This document shows, in pieces, positions 7,847 through 16,182 of a stretch of DNA of 64,000 nt; the stretch's first letter is position 1; the number at the start of each line of letters is the position of its first letter. Under the pieces are notes generated by a model. The model was given only the letters and a program-made list of their open reading frames with translations, was not told the origin of the DNA and did no database searches. Position numbers and translations under genes: made by a program. The stretch is from BRH-c25 sp012519325. GTDB taxonomy: Bacteria; Bacillota; Clostridia; Lutisporales; Lutisporaceae. Location: NCBI GenBank assembly GCA_050950645.1, contig JBMNHZ010000014.1, positions 66,058-130,057 of the forward strand, given 5' to 3'.

Positions 7847-8680
7847 ATGCAAATCACAGTTCTTGTAGACAACAATACAATAATTGACCGTTATCTGCTG
7901 GGGGAGCCGGGAGTGTCCTTCTTAATCCGTGAGGGCGGGAAAAACATTTTGTTTGATGTGGGTTACTCGGACATATTTATTACCAATGCCCGGAAGCTTG
8001 GGATCAGCCTGTATGATGTGGATTATACAGTAATATCCCACGGGCATATTGACCACACTTGGGGGCTTGAGCCCATGATAAGGATGTACTCGGAGGCAAA
8101 GATTGAAAACATATACTTCAGGAAGCCTGTTCTCATTGCTCATCCGCAGGCTTTTGAAAGCAAGTATAATGACAATAAAGCAATTGGTTCTGTCATTACA
8201 GAGAAAACATTGGGAGACTTTTTTGAAATGAACTTGAAAAGAGAGCCCTTCTGGATCACGGATAGGCTGGCATTTTTGGGAGAAATAGAAAGGACAAACA
8301 GCTTTGAAAATAAGAAGCCGATAGGGAAACGTGTGGTTCAAGGTATTGAAGAATCGGATTTCCTGATGGATGATACCGCCTTGGCATATAAATCGGAGGA
8401 AGGGTTGGTTATTATCACGGGATGTTCCCATTCGGGCATATGCAATATCATAAATTATGCAAAGCAAGTCTGCAATGATGACAGAATTACTGATGTTATA
8501 GGAGGCCTTCACCTATTGAACCCGGAAGTCGAGACCTTGGAACGGACAAAAGAGTTTATCAGGCAGACGGGGGTTAAAAAGCTTCATCCCTGCCACTGCA
8601 CAGATTTGAAATCCAAGCTGGCACTGTCTGAGGTTGCAGAGCTTGAAGAAGTAGGAGCCGGATTGGTATTGGAATTCTAA
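7847..8680 (+). CDS. MBL-fold metallo-hydrolase (dihydropterin-RFAP synthase-like family)
   Basis: A 277-residue metallo-beta-lactamase-fold protein. The metal motif SHGHIDHTWG is at residues 64-73 (His65, His67, Asp69, His70); further ligands are in TGCSHSGICN and the C-terminal PCHCTD. The overall arrangement, with GCSHSG followed by IGGLHLL, is that of the archaeal/clostridial family related to 7,8-dihydropterin-6-methyl-4-(beta-D-ribofuranosyl)-aminobenzene 5'-phosphate synthase. Most bacterial members have unknown substrates. GGAGG lies eight bases before the ATG; the upstream in-frame TTG overlaps that site and is rejected. Confidence 0.85.
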   Translation: MQITVLVDNNTIIDRYLLGEPGVSFLIREGGKNILFDVGYSDIFITNARKLGISLYDVDYTVISHGHIDHTWGLEPMIRMYSEAKIENIYFRKPVLIAHPQAFESKYNDNKAIGSVITEKTLGDFFEMNLKREPFWITDRLAFLGEIERTNSFENKKPIGKRVVQGIEESDFLMDDTALAYKSEEGLVIITGCSHSGICNIINYAKQVCNDDRITDVIGGLHLLNPEVETLERTKEFIRQTGVKKLHPCHCTDLKSKLALSEVAELEEVGAGLVLEF

Positions 8681-8697
8681 TTTTTTAACAAGGATTT

Positions 8698-8736
8698 AAA
8701 TAAAGGTTTTTGCAATTGTGCAAAAACCTTTATTTT
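8698..8736 (+). terminator. Strong intrinsic terminator after the MBL-fold gene
   Basis: AAATAAAGGTTTTTGCA and TGCAAAAACCTTTATT form a long perfect stem around a 4-base loop, followed by TTGTT. The symmetric A/T tails suggest it can act on both strands. Confidence 0.88.
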
Positions 8737-8910
8737 GTTACAAGACTATTTTAGCAATATATGGTAAAATTTATAATGCCTTGTTATAATGAGGACAAAT
8801 ATTTCTGTAGCAGGACTGTATTTTTTTTCTTAAAATATAAAAAAAGGAAGTAGTTACCTGATTTTTTGCGTATATACTGATGGATTGTTTAATGAACAGA
8901 AGGTGAACAG

Positions 8911-11409
8911 GTGTCGATTATATTTAAATTTACTCTCAGAAATATAAAAGAAAAGAAGCTTAGGACTTTTTTAATACTCCTTTCTATTATAATGTCTTCA
9001 GCCTTATTTTTTGCATCAACAGCTGTTTCTACAACAGTGGAGATGATAATTATGGAACAGGTGCAAAAATATTACGGCAGTGCCGATATTATAGTGACCG
9101 CAGGGGAACAGGCAAAATCATGGGCTATTTCTCCAAACTTGCTGGATAACTGCCCCGAAGGGGTGAAATATGCTGTCGGTATGATACATGGGGGTGGAGA
9201 ATATAAGGAAAAGGGTGAGACTGTACGGATAGGAATACAAGGCATTAACCTGGAGGATTTGGACAAGATGAATCCCATAATACTGGAGCAGCAGCATGAA
9301 CTTATACCGTTTAAAGGCAGCAAGGCTATTATCGGAAAGGGAATGGCAGAAGAATACGGATTAAAGCCCGGTGATCCAATAGGAATTTATATGAATGGGC
9401 TTAAAAAGTGGTTTATAGTTTCGGGAATTTCACAGCCCATAGGTCCTTTTCTGGAGGACGGGGAAAACAGATATATTGTTGTACCCAGGGAAACAATGGC
9501 AGGGTTGTACGGCAACAAGGGAAAGGTATCTGAAATATATGTAGGTCTTGAAGATTCCTCTGAACAGGATATGATGGTGGAGAAGCTTTCAAAGGCTTAT
9601 CCTATGTACAGAGTGGAGCCGACCATATCAAAAGCAATGATAAAAAGTGAAACTCAGCAAATATCGGCGATGTTTTTAGTAATAGTTGTATTTGTTATGA
9701 TTTTAAGTGCATTTATTATTTATACTTCTTTCAAAGTTATTATGGCTGAACGACTTCCCGTAATAGGGACATTCCGCAGTATCGGCGCAACCAAAAAAAT
9801 GACCAATCGTGTTTTAATGGTCGAAAGCATGGTATACGGAATTATCGGAGGCATACTGGGAGATATATTGGGAATAAGCATTTTAAAGCTCATGATAATG
9901 CAGATAACACCTATATGGGAGTCAAATATTGACTTCAAGGCTTACTATACCATCGGACAATTAATTATGGGATTCTGTGTCGGTTTGGTTTTGTCACTTA
10001 TAAGCTCCTTTTTGCCTATCAGAAAGGTTTCTAAGATTCAGATAAGAGATATTGTTTTAAACTCCATAGAGAAAAAATTCAAAAAGAAGCGATGGAAAAC
10101 CGTATTGGGAATTTTATTTTTAGCCATAGCTGTTGTGGTACCGAGAGTTACACCTGATAATACTTCAATAGCTGTGGGTATTATGTGCATGTTTTTATTG
10201 GTGCCTGCTGTTGTAATGCTTGTGCCGCATATAACCAATAGTTTTCTAAAGCTGTTTCAGTTCATATATGCCGAGGTCTTTGGAAATGAAGGGATATTGG
10301 CTGCCCAGAACCTGAGGGATAATAAAAATAATCTGAACAATATTATTCTGTTGGGCATGTCAATCTCAGTGCTTTTGATGATATATACCCTGAGCCAAAG
10401 CATAATTAATGATACGGTAAATTACTACAAGGAGGTTAAATATGATATTACCTTCTGGACCTGGCCTGCGAATCGTTCCACAGAAAACAAGCTGCTATCC
10501 GTGGACGGAGTCATGGATACATATGGGGAATATTTTAAATATGGAGAGACTCAAGTCATGGGAAAAAATACTGAAATAAAATCCATACTTGGAGTTAACA
10601 AAAATAAAACCCTTGATTATTTGATCCTGGATATTGAGGGTGACGCTGAAAAGCTGGTTAAAGAACTGGATGAAGGAAGAAATATTATTATAACAAATAT
10701 ATTTAAAGATGAGCATGGAATTAAAAAAGGTGATTACTTAAAGCTGAAAACGGAAAAGGGTGTATTTGAGTATAAGGTCATAGGCTTTATCGAATCAAAC
10801 CGTTCCGAAGGCAAATTTGCACTTATTGGGGAGAGATTCTTAAAATCCGATATGTCGGTTAAAGAGTACAGCGATATATATATAAAAACAAATAAGGATT
10901 CGGAAGAGGTAGTGAAGAACATTCAGGAAAAATTCAAAAACAGAAATCCCTGGGTCAGATCCGTTGAGCAAAGCATGAAAGAGAACATGGAAGCAAACAG
11001 CAAAATATTGGGGATATTTAACGGCTTTGGAATTATGGCATTGGTTATTTGTGTTTTCGGGGTCTTTAATAATCTGATAATAAGCTTTATTGACCGTAAG
11101 CGTTCGCTGGCTATTATGCGTTCTGTTGGAATGAATAAGAGGCAAACTTTAAAAATGATTTTTGTCGAGGCTTTTACCGGAGGCTTGATAGGCGGTTTGA
11201 CAGGGATTATAATCGGTTTGCTTCTTATAATGAATGTAGAAAAGGTTATAGAAGCATTGGGAGGTTCAATTAAGGAATTTATACAAATTTCATGGATTTC
11301 TTTGGCTGCTTGCGTGATAGTGGGGATTGCCATTACTATAGCCGCATCTGTAGGGCCTGCCTTTAGATCTTCAAAGCTGGATATAATAGATGCCATTAAA
11401 TATGAATAG
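8911..11409 (+). CDS. ABC transporter permease, FtsX/MacB-like, duplicated domain
   Basis: An 832-residue inner-membrane protein with a GTG start after AAGGTGA. Hydrophobic segments lie near residues 17-38, then a large extracytoplasmic region to about 250, three segments near 253-275, 304-330 and 350-370, another pair near 400-440, a second extracytoplasmic region (about 510-700) and three final segments near 710-820. This is the duplicated FtsX arrangement of MacB/LolC-type mechanotransmission transporters. RSIGATKK and RSVGMNKRQ mark the coupling helices of each half. The ATPase gene starts ten bases downstream and an adaptor lipoprotein follows, making a three-part peptide, antibiotic or lipid export system. 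The substrate is unknown. Confidence 0.88.
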   Translation: MSIIFKFTLRNIKEKKLRTFLILLSIIMSSALFFASTAVSTTVEMIIMEQVQKYYGSADIIVTAGEQAKSWAISPNLLDNCPEGVKYAVGMIHGGGEYKEKGETVRIGIQGINLEDLDKMNPIILEQQHELIPFKGSKAIIGKGMAEEYGLKPGDPIGIYMNGLKKWFIVSGISQPIGPFLEDGENRYIVVPRETMAGLYGNKGKVSEIYVGLEDSSEQDMMVEKLSKAYPMYRVEPTISKAMIKSETQQISAMFLVIVVFVMILSAFIIYTSFKVIMAERLPVIGTFRSIGATKKMTNRVLMVESMVYGIIGGILGDILGISILKLMIMQITPIWESNIDFKAYYTIGQLIMGFCVGLVLSLISSFLPIRKVSKIQIRDIVLNSIEKKFKKKRWKTVLGILFLAIAVVVPRVTPDNTSIAVGIMCMFLLVPAVVMLVPHITNSFLKLFQFIYAEVFGNEGILAAQNLRDNKNNLNNIILLGMSISVLLMIYTLSQSIINDTVNYYKEVKYDITFWTWPANRSTENKLLSVDGVMDTYGEYFKYGETQVMGKNTEIKSILGVNKNKTLDYLILDIEGDAEKLVKELDEGRNIIITNIFKDEHGIKKGDYLKLKTEKGVFEYKVIGFIESNRSEGKFALIGERFLKSDMSVKEYSDIYIKTNKDSEEVVKNIQEKFKNRNPWVRSVEQSMKENMEANSKILGIFNGFGIMALVICVFGVFNNLIISFIDRKRSLAIMRSVGMNKRQTLKMIFVEAFTGGLIGGLTGIIIGLLLIMNVEKVIEALGGSIKEFIQISWISLAACVIVGIAITIAASVGPAFRSSKLDIIDAIKYE

Positions 11410-11419
11410 GAGCGGAAGC

Positions 11420-12094
11420 ATGGGAATAATTATAGAAGCAATTAACTTATGTAAGACATACAAGATGGGTGAAATAAGCATAGAGGTATTAAGGGGCGTC
11501 AACTTTGCAGTAAATCAAGGGGAATATGTTTCCCTTATGGGGCCCTCGGGTTCGGGGAAGAGCACCCTTCTCTACCTTCTTGGCGGTTTGGATAAGCCCA
11601 CCTCAGGGGGTATAAAGCTAAAGGGAAGAGAATTGGCGTTAATGAAGGACAAGGAAGAAAGCGAAATGAGAAGGAGAGAAATAGGCTTTGTATTCCAGTT
11701 TTATAATCTGGTTCCCAATCTGAATCTGGAAGAAAACATAATGCTTCCCATATTATTGGACGGGAAGAAGCTAAAGCAGTATAAGAACAGGCTGGATGAA
11801 ATTTTAGAGCTTGTAGGCCTTTCGGACAGAAGAAGACATACTCCCAGGGAATTGTCCGGAGGGCAGCAGCAGCGTGTTGCCATCGCCAGGGCATTGGTAA
11901 ATGATCCTGACATTATTCTGGCAGATGAACCCACAGGAAACCTTGACAGCAAAACAGGAACAGAGATTCTGGAATTATTTAAAAGGATAAACAAAGAAAA
12001 AGGAAAGACAATAGTACAGGTTACACATTCGCATGAAGCGGCACAGTACGGAACTCGAATAATAAATGTAAAAGACGGAAGGGTATGGGAATGA
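11420..12094 (+). CDS. ABC transporter ATP-binding protein, MacB/LolD type
   Basis: A 224-residue ATPase that powers the FtsX-like permease encoded just upstream. Walker A is GPSGSGKST at residues 41-49, the signature is LSGGQQQRVAIARAL, Walker B is IILADEPTGNLDS, and the switch His is in THSHE. The start at 11420 has AGGAGCGG before it; the upstream in-frame ATG at 11390 lies inside the permease gene and lacks a site. The stop overlaps the start of the adaptor gene by four bases (ATGA), a sign of translational coupling. Confidence 0.9.
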   Translation: MGIIIEAINLCKTYKMGEISIEVLRGVNFAVNQGEYVSLMGPSGSGKSTLLYLLGGLDKPTSGGIKLKGRELALMKDKEESEMRRREIGFVFQFYNLVPNLNLEENIMLPILLDGKKLKQYKNRLDEILELVGLSDRRRHTPRELSGGQQQRVAIARALVNDPDIILADEPTGNLDSKTGTEILELFKRINKEKGKTIVQVTHSHEAAQYGTRIINVKDGRVWE

Positions 12095-13152
12095 TGAAAA
12101 AAGTATTAATAATTCTTTTAGTAATGTTAACAATCCTTTTTGCCGCAGGCTGCGGAAAAAAAGATGATTTGCCTGCATTAGCTGATCAGGAGCAAGAACA
12201 GGCGGAAACTCCGGTTCAGCAAACGGTTCAAGCCTTTGGAACTGTTAAGACAAAGCAGACCAAAGGCATAATGGTAGATTTGCCTGCTTCCATTGAAAAA
12301 ATACATGTACAAGAGGGGCAGAGGGTAAAAAAAGGCGATGTGCTGATTACACTGAGTCTAAAAGAAATTGAAGAGCAGATTAAAGAGAAGGAAGGTTCCT
12401 TGAAAATAGCTGAATTGGAACTGCAAAAGCTTAAAGAAGATATAGGCAATAGGAGCAATGAGAATATTGATAATGAACCTGAAATCATACAGGCAAAAAA
12501 TAATTTGGAAAAAGCTCAGATGGAATATGAAAAGCTAGAAAAGGATTTGTCAAATAAAGCAGTTTTGCTCAAAGAAGGGGCAATACCACAAAAGGAGTTT
12601 GAGGATTCCAAAGGGGCGCTGGAGCAAAAGCAGAAGGAAATTGAGAATGAAAAAATAAGCCTGGAAAACTTGAAAAGCAAGTTGAGGGCTTCTAACAACA
12701 TAAGTGAATTGGATATAAAAATAAAAGAGCAAAATATTATCTCACTCAAATCACAGCTTCAGACATTGAAGGATAAGATTGCTGAAAGCGGTATTAAAGG
12801 AAATGAAATAATATGTGATATTCCTAACGGAGTTATCGAAAAAATCAATAATGCAGCCGGAGACCGTCTAAACGCCGAAAAGCAGATTATGAGCATTTTG
12901 GATTTGGATACTTTGATAGTATGGGCGAATGTGGCGGAAGATTTTATCAAGGATATAAAAGTGGGAAGTAAAGCCATTATCAGTCCATTGGCTAATCCGG
13001 ACAAAGAATATGAAGGAACGGTTTCCAGGATATCAAATATGGCTGTGCAGGAAAACGGAGAAACAGTGGTGCCCGTGGAAATAACCCTTACAGAGGTTGA
13101 TGAGTCTTTATTGCCCAACTTTAATATAAATATCAAGATAATTGCGCAATAG
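12091..13152 (+). CDS. Periplasmic-adaptor-like lipoprotein (HlyD/RND-MFP type)
   Basis: A roughly 353-residue secreted lipoprotein. The N-terminal hydrophobic segment ends in the lipobox FAAGC, so it is anchored to the outer face of the membrane. It then shows a biotinyl-lipoyl-like half (VDLPASIEKIHVQEGQRVKK near 60-80), a long Glu/Lys-rich coiled coil (about 100-240), the second lipoyl half and a beta-barrel part. This is the membrane-fusion-protein plan, and it completes the three-gene export set with the MacB-like permease and ATPase. ATG codons at 12085, 12091 and 12094 are all possible; 12091 gives the ATGA overlap with the ATPase stop. Confidence 0.85.
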   Translation: MMKKVLIILLVMLTILFAAGCGKKDDLPALADQEQEQAETPVQQTVQAFGTVKTKQTKGIMVDLPASIEKIHVQEGQRVKKGDVLITLSLKEIEEQIKEKEGSLKIAELELQKLKEDIGNRSNENIDNEPEIIQAKNNLEKAQMEYEKLEKDLSNKAVLLKEGAIPQKEFEDSKGALEQKQKEIENEKISLENLKSKLRASNNISELDIKIKEQNIISLKSQLQTLKDKIAESGIKGNEIICDIPNGVIEKINNAAGDRLNAEKQIMSILDLDTLIVWANVAEDFIKDIKVGSKAIISPLANPDKEYEGTVSRISNMAVQENGETVVPVEITLTEVDESLLPNFNINIKIIAQ

Positions 13153-13159
13153 ATTATGT

Positions 13160-13195
13160 AAATAAAATGGAACGGAGGCCGTTCCATTTTATTTC
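13160..13195. terminator. Bidirectional terminator between the efflux operon and the XRE gene
   Basis: AAATAAAATGGAACGG and its complement CCGTTCCATTTTATTT form a perfect 16-bp stem over three bases. A/T runs at both ends suit termination of both converging transcripts; it overlaps the XRE stop codon. Confidence 0.85.
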
Positions 13196-13548
13196 TTCCT
13201 ATACTTATGCTGTAAGAATTCCTTGAACTTTTCAATCTCCTCAATAGCCTCCGGAGATAAGTCCTCATTAGTACTATAGCTGTTTCCGGAGGAGCTTACA
13301 AGGAACTGCTCCTTGCACTTGCTGAGTGTCTTGTCTGCCGTATCCCTAATATTGCTTCTGCAAAGCAAATAATCCAGCGACACATCGAAAAAATCAGCCA
13401 ACGCTACTAATGTTTCCTTATCGGGAAATCTTATATTGGTTTCATATTTTGATACTGTTGAATAAGAAACATTTAATTTACTCGCGAGTACATGCCTTGT
13501 CAGGTTTTTTTCTTCTCTAAGATCCCTTAATCTTTCGCCGAATTCCAT
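13189..13548 (-). CDS. XRE-family transcriptional regulator
   Basis: A 119-residue DNA-binding protein. Residues 1-65 form a Cro/CI-type helix-turn-helix (FGERLRDLREEKNLTRHVLA then LNVSYSTVSKYETNIRFPD), followed by the typical LADFFDVSLDYLLCRS segment and a Ser/Glu-rich tail. The start at 13548 is chosen because the HTH begins there and a GGGGTG site precedes it; the longer upstream reading frame has no fold. It diverges from a small Cys-rich gene, and the 200-bp region between them carries several TGGAC-type inverted repeats, so it most likely controls itself and that gene. Confidence 0.85.
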   Translation of the reverse strand: MEFGERLRDLREEKNLTRHVLASKLNVSYSTVSKYETNIRFPDKETLVALADFFDVSLDYLLCRSNIRDTADKTLSKCKEQFLVSSSGNSYSTNEDLSPEAIEEIEKFKEFLQHKYRKK

Positions 13549-13628
13549 GTGAATACACCCCTGAATGCACTTCAAAATTATTGCATCAAACTTTTTACGA
13601 CATTTATATAGTATGATGTTAACACAAT

Positions 13629-13656
13629 TTGTCCAATTGGGGCCAAAAGTGGACAA
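13629..13656. promoter_or_regulatory. Inverted repeat, probable operator on the XRE side
   Basis: TTGTCCA (13629-13635) and TGGACAA (13650-13656) are an exact inverted pair separated by 14 bases. They share the TGGAC core with the two palindromes further right and lie where the XRE promoter is expected. Confidence 0.5.
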
Positions 13657-13672
13657 ATAGGAAGAAAAATTA

Positions 13673-13701
13673 TTGACAATGGACTAATAGTCCAGTAATA
13701 T
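13673..13701 (+). promoter_or_regulatory. Sigma-A promoter for the Cys-rich protein gene
   Basis: TTGACA (13673-13678) and TAATAT (13696-13701) are 17 bases apart. The spacer is almost filled by the palindrome TGGACTAATAGTCCA, so a bound repressor would block RNA polymerase directly. Confidence 0.7.
13680..13694. promoter_or_regulatory. Operator palindrome 1 for the XRE regulator
   Basis: TGGACTA-A-TAGTCCA is a perfect palindrome with 7-bp arms around one base. It lies between the -35 and -10 of the divergent promoter. Assignment to the XRE protein is inferred from position. Confidence 0.65.
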
Positions 13702-13712
13702 AAAGATATTGT

Positions 13713-13727
13713 TGGACTATTAGTCTA
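13713..13727. promoter_or_regulatory. Operator palindrome 2 for the XRE regulator
   Basis: TGGACTA-T-TAGTCTA repeats operator 1 with one arm mismatch. The two centres are 33 bp apart, about three helical turns, which would place two dimers on the same DNA face. Confidence 0.6.
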
Positions 13728-13749
13728 TTATTATCCAGGAGGTGTTAAT

Positions 13750-14031
13750 TTGGACTTCAGATTGAATCCTGCGATATCTGCAGCTTGTGCGGCTGTAAAA
13801 AGATTATTCACAATAGATGGAAGGTGTTTTTCCATAAAGAATATGGACGAAAAGTCCGATGGACACGTAGTGGAAAAACAGCTTAAGTGTGCTGTATCAA
13901 GCTGCCTCGACATGGGCAGTATTTGCTGCAAGGAATGCAGTATTAGGAATTGCCGCTATAAATGTGATTACGTTGATAAAGAAATATGTAATCATCAATT
14001 ATTTGACTATGACAATAAAAGAAGGTTTTAG
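13750..14031 (+). CDS. Small cysteine-rich protein of unknown function
   Basis: A 93-residue protein with a TTG start five bases after a strong AGGAGGTG site. It has nine cysteines in the second half region (CAVSSCLDMGSICCKECSIR and CRYKC, then EIC), a density typical of metal binding or an iron-sulfur or zinc site. There is no signal peptide. It is divergent from the XRE regulator and is preceded by a consensus promoter with an operator in the spacer, so it is probably the main regulated target. I do not recognise the family. Confidence 0.65.
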   Translation: MDFRLNPAISAACAAVKRLFTIDGRCFSIKNMDEKSDGHVVEKQLKCAVSSCLDMGSICCKECSIRNCRYKCDYVDKEICNHQLFDYDNKRRF

Positions 14032-14105
14032 CAATTTGATAGATATAATTAGCCAATTGTTGTATAATGTTTTCATAAAAGCCAAAATATAGAAAGGTAT
14101 GCGGT

Positions 14106-15272
14106 ATGGAAAAGGGAAAAAGACTTTTTTACATTCTTAAAGCCTTATTATTAACTTTGTTGTTTTGTATTGCCGTATATTTTGAAAATGCACAGCAGCA
14201 GAGGCTGTACGTGCTTATTTTTATATTTGCGGTTTATATGGCGGTCGGCTTTGGAAGAAGCCTGGCAAGGAGTGACAATAATTTATACTGCCTGTCTTTT
14301 ATACTTGATATAGCACTGGTATATATTCTTGAATATAATTCAAGGCTTCTTATAAACTACTTTTTTCATTTCTTTTACATAGTTATACTACTGGAATCAT
14401 CTCTGCAGCTGGGGCTCAGGCGGGGTATGATGATTGGATCTGCAACAGTCCTGGTATCTCTTATAAAATACATATACCTGATTTATTACAAATTAAATCT
14501 TTCAAATATATCCCAGCTTGCCTTTTTCCTTATGGTCAATGTGCTCATTCTTGTTGTTACGGGTTTTGCACAGCATAATAAAGAGGAAAGGGAAAGGAAG
14601 GATATTCTCTACAAAGAACTTCTGGACGCACATAAAAAGCTGAAACAGTATGCCGATGAAGTAAACCGGCTATCTGTCGTAGATGAAAGGAACCGAATAG
14701 CAAGGGATATACATGATACCTTGGGACATAATATGACTGCTCTTATAATGCAGCTGCAGATGGGGTTGCATCTTATGAAGGAGAACTCTGCCAAGGCAGA
14801 AGAGCTGATGGTAAGCTCGGTAAAAACCGCCAAGGACAGTATGGCAGCCATAAGAGAGGTTGTTGAGACACTTAGGGGAGTAGGAACTTTTTCTGAACCG
14901 GTTGAATCCTTAAGGAAGCTTATAAGTGAATTTTCAGCAAGGACCGGTGTGGCGATAGAGCTTGATATTACCGGTGAGACCAACCCTCAGGATTCAGCGG
15001 TAAATATAGCAGTATATCGCATAATCCAGGAGGCAGTAACTAATGCGGTGCGGCACGGTAATGCATCGAGAATATCGGTCAAACTTGATTATTCCAAAGA
15101 ATCCATAAGGTTTTACGCAGCCGACAACGGTGTTGGCTCAGATAATGTGAAAGAAGGCTACGGGTTAAAAGGAATCAGGGAACGGGTAGAGGCCTTCGGG
15201 GGTAAAGTGGAAATAGAGAGCGGTGACGGATTCTGTATAAAGGGCATCCTGTATTTGGAGGGTAAAAAATGA
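14106..15272 (+). CDS. Sensor histidine kinase, NarL/LiaS (HisKA_3) type
   Basis: A 388-residue membrane kinase. About six hydrophobic segments fill residues 7-155 with very short loops, so there is no extracellular sensor domain. A linker coiled coil leads to the HisKA_3 dimerization motif, with the phospho-acceptor His203 in ERNRIARDIHDTLGH, then the HATPase domain (EAVTNAVRHG N box, DNGVGSD, GYGLKGIRERV). The stop overlaps the start of the response-regulator gene by four bases, so the two form a two-component pair. The intramembrane-sensing layout fits detection of cell-envelope stress, and the lipoprotein and ABC-2 exporter genes downstream may be its targets (inference). Confidence 0.88.
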   Translation: MEKGKRLFYILKALLLTLLFCIAVYFENAQQQRLYVLIFIFAVYMAVGFGRSLARSDNNLYCLSFILDIALVYILEYNSRLLINYFFHFFYIVILLESSLQLGLRRGMMIGSATVLVSLIKYIYLIYYKLNLSNISQLAFFLMVNVLILVVTGFAQHNKEERERKDILYKELLDAHKKLKQYADEVNRLSVVDERNRIARDIHDTLGHNMTALIMQLQMGLHLMKENSAKAEELMVSSVKTAKDSMAAIREVVETLRGVGTFSEPVESLRKLISEFSARTGVAIELDITGETNPQDSAVNIAVYRIIQEAVTNAVRHGNASRISVKLDYSKESIRFYAADNGVGSDNVKEGYGLKGIRERVEAFGGKVEIESGDGFCIKGILYLEGKK

Positions 15273-15916
15273 TTAAAGTGCTGTTGGTTGATGATCAGGA
15301 TATTCTGGTGGAGGGGCTCAAGCTTATACTCAGCAAAGAAGAGGACATACATATATGCGGGACTGCCGATAATGGCAGGAAGGCGTACGAAGCATGCAAA
15401 CTGAGCCGTCCTGATGTGGTGCTTATGGATATAAAAATGCCGGAGGTAAGCGGTGTTGAAGCCACCGGGATGATCAAAAGAGATTTTCCGGATATCAAGG
15501 TGATAGTGCTTACTACCTTTAATGACGATGAGTATATATATGATGCTCTTAAGAACGGTGCCTCGGGATATTTGCTTAAGGATGCCTCACCTGCTGAGAT
15601 TGCCGATGCCCTGCGCACGGTATATAACGGTGGTGCGCTTATACAGTCGGAAATTGCGGTAAAGGTTCTGGACAAATTCTCAGAGCTTGCAAAAGGAAAC
15701 CGGCAGAAGGATAAGGATTCCAGAGCAGAGCTTCTGACAGAACGGGAAAAGGATATATGCCGGCTGATTGCAGAAGGAAAGAACAACAGGGAAATTGCTG
15801 ATTTGCTGTACTTGAGCGAAGGAACGGTGAAAAACCATATTACAAGAGTTCTTGTAAAGCTGGACCTTCGTGACAGGACACAACTGGCAGTGTTCACTAT
15901 AAAGAATGATCTATAA
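15269..15916 (+). CDS. Response regulator, NarL/FixJ family
   Basis: A 215-residue DNA-binding regulator. The receiver domain (1-120) has the acidic pair in VDDQD, phospho-acceptor Asp54 in LMDIKMPE, the Thr in LTTFN and Lys in LLKDAS. The C-terminal LuxR-type helix-turn-helix is LTEREKDICRLIAEGKNNRE then GTVKNHITRVLVKL. It overlaps the histidine kinase gene by ATGA. Confidence 0.92.
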   Translation: MIKVLLVDDQDILVEGLKLILSKEEDIHICGTADNGRKAYEACKLSRPDVVLMDIKMPEVSGVEATGMIKRDFPDIKVIVLTTFNDDEYIYDALKNGASGYLLKDASPAEIADALRTVYNGGALIQSEIAVKVLDKFSELAKGNRQKDKDSRAELLTEREKDICRLIAEGKNNREIADLLYLSEGTVKNHITRVLVKLDLRDRTQLAVFTIKNDL

Positions 15917-15939
15917 AGGCATTGCTGCCTTCTGTTTTG

Positions 15940-16035
15940 GACATGGGTGTGTGGACATGGGGACGTTTCTCCTGTCTCACTGGAGACACGAGAAACGTCC
16001 CCATGTCCTTCCCATGTCCTTCAACGTCCCCATAT
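15940..16035. repeat. REP-like palindromic repeat, copy A
   Basis: The core 15953-16008 is a hairpin: GGACATGGGGACGTTTCTC plus TGTCTC pairs exactly with GAGACA plus GAGAAACGTCCCCATGTCC, with one opposed C/C and a 4-base loop. Partial units (GGACATGGG before, CCATGTCC and CGTCCCCAT after) flank it. Related units occur at 23660 and 50818. The composition is more G+C rich than its surroundings. The rest of the gap between the response regulator and the lipoprotein gene shows nothing else. Confidence 0.75.
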
Positions 16036-16182
16036 CCCCACATGCAGAAGAATACTGCACAATTTTCAATTCTTGTGCAAAAAGTCATAGGGTATGCTGA
16101 TGAATATGTGATTTAAGATACAAGAAATCCGGTTTTTGAATCTGTATAATGATATCGTAAGATAGTATTGGAGGGATTTTCA

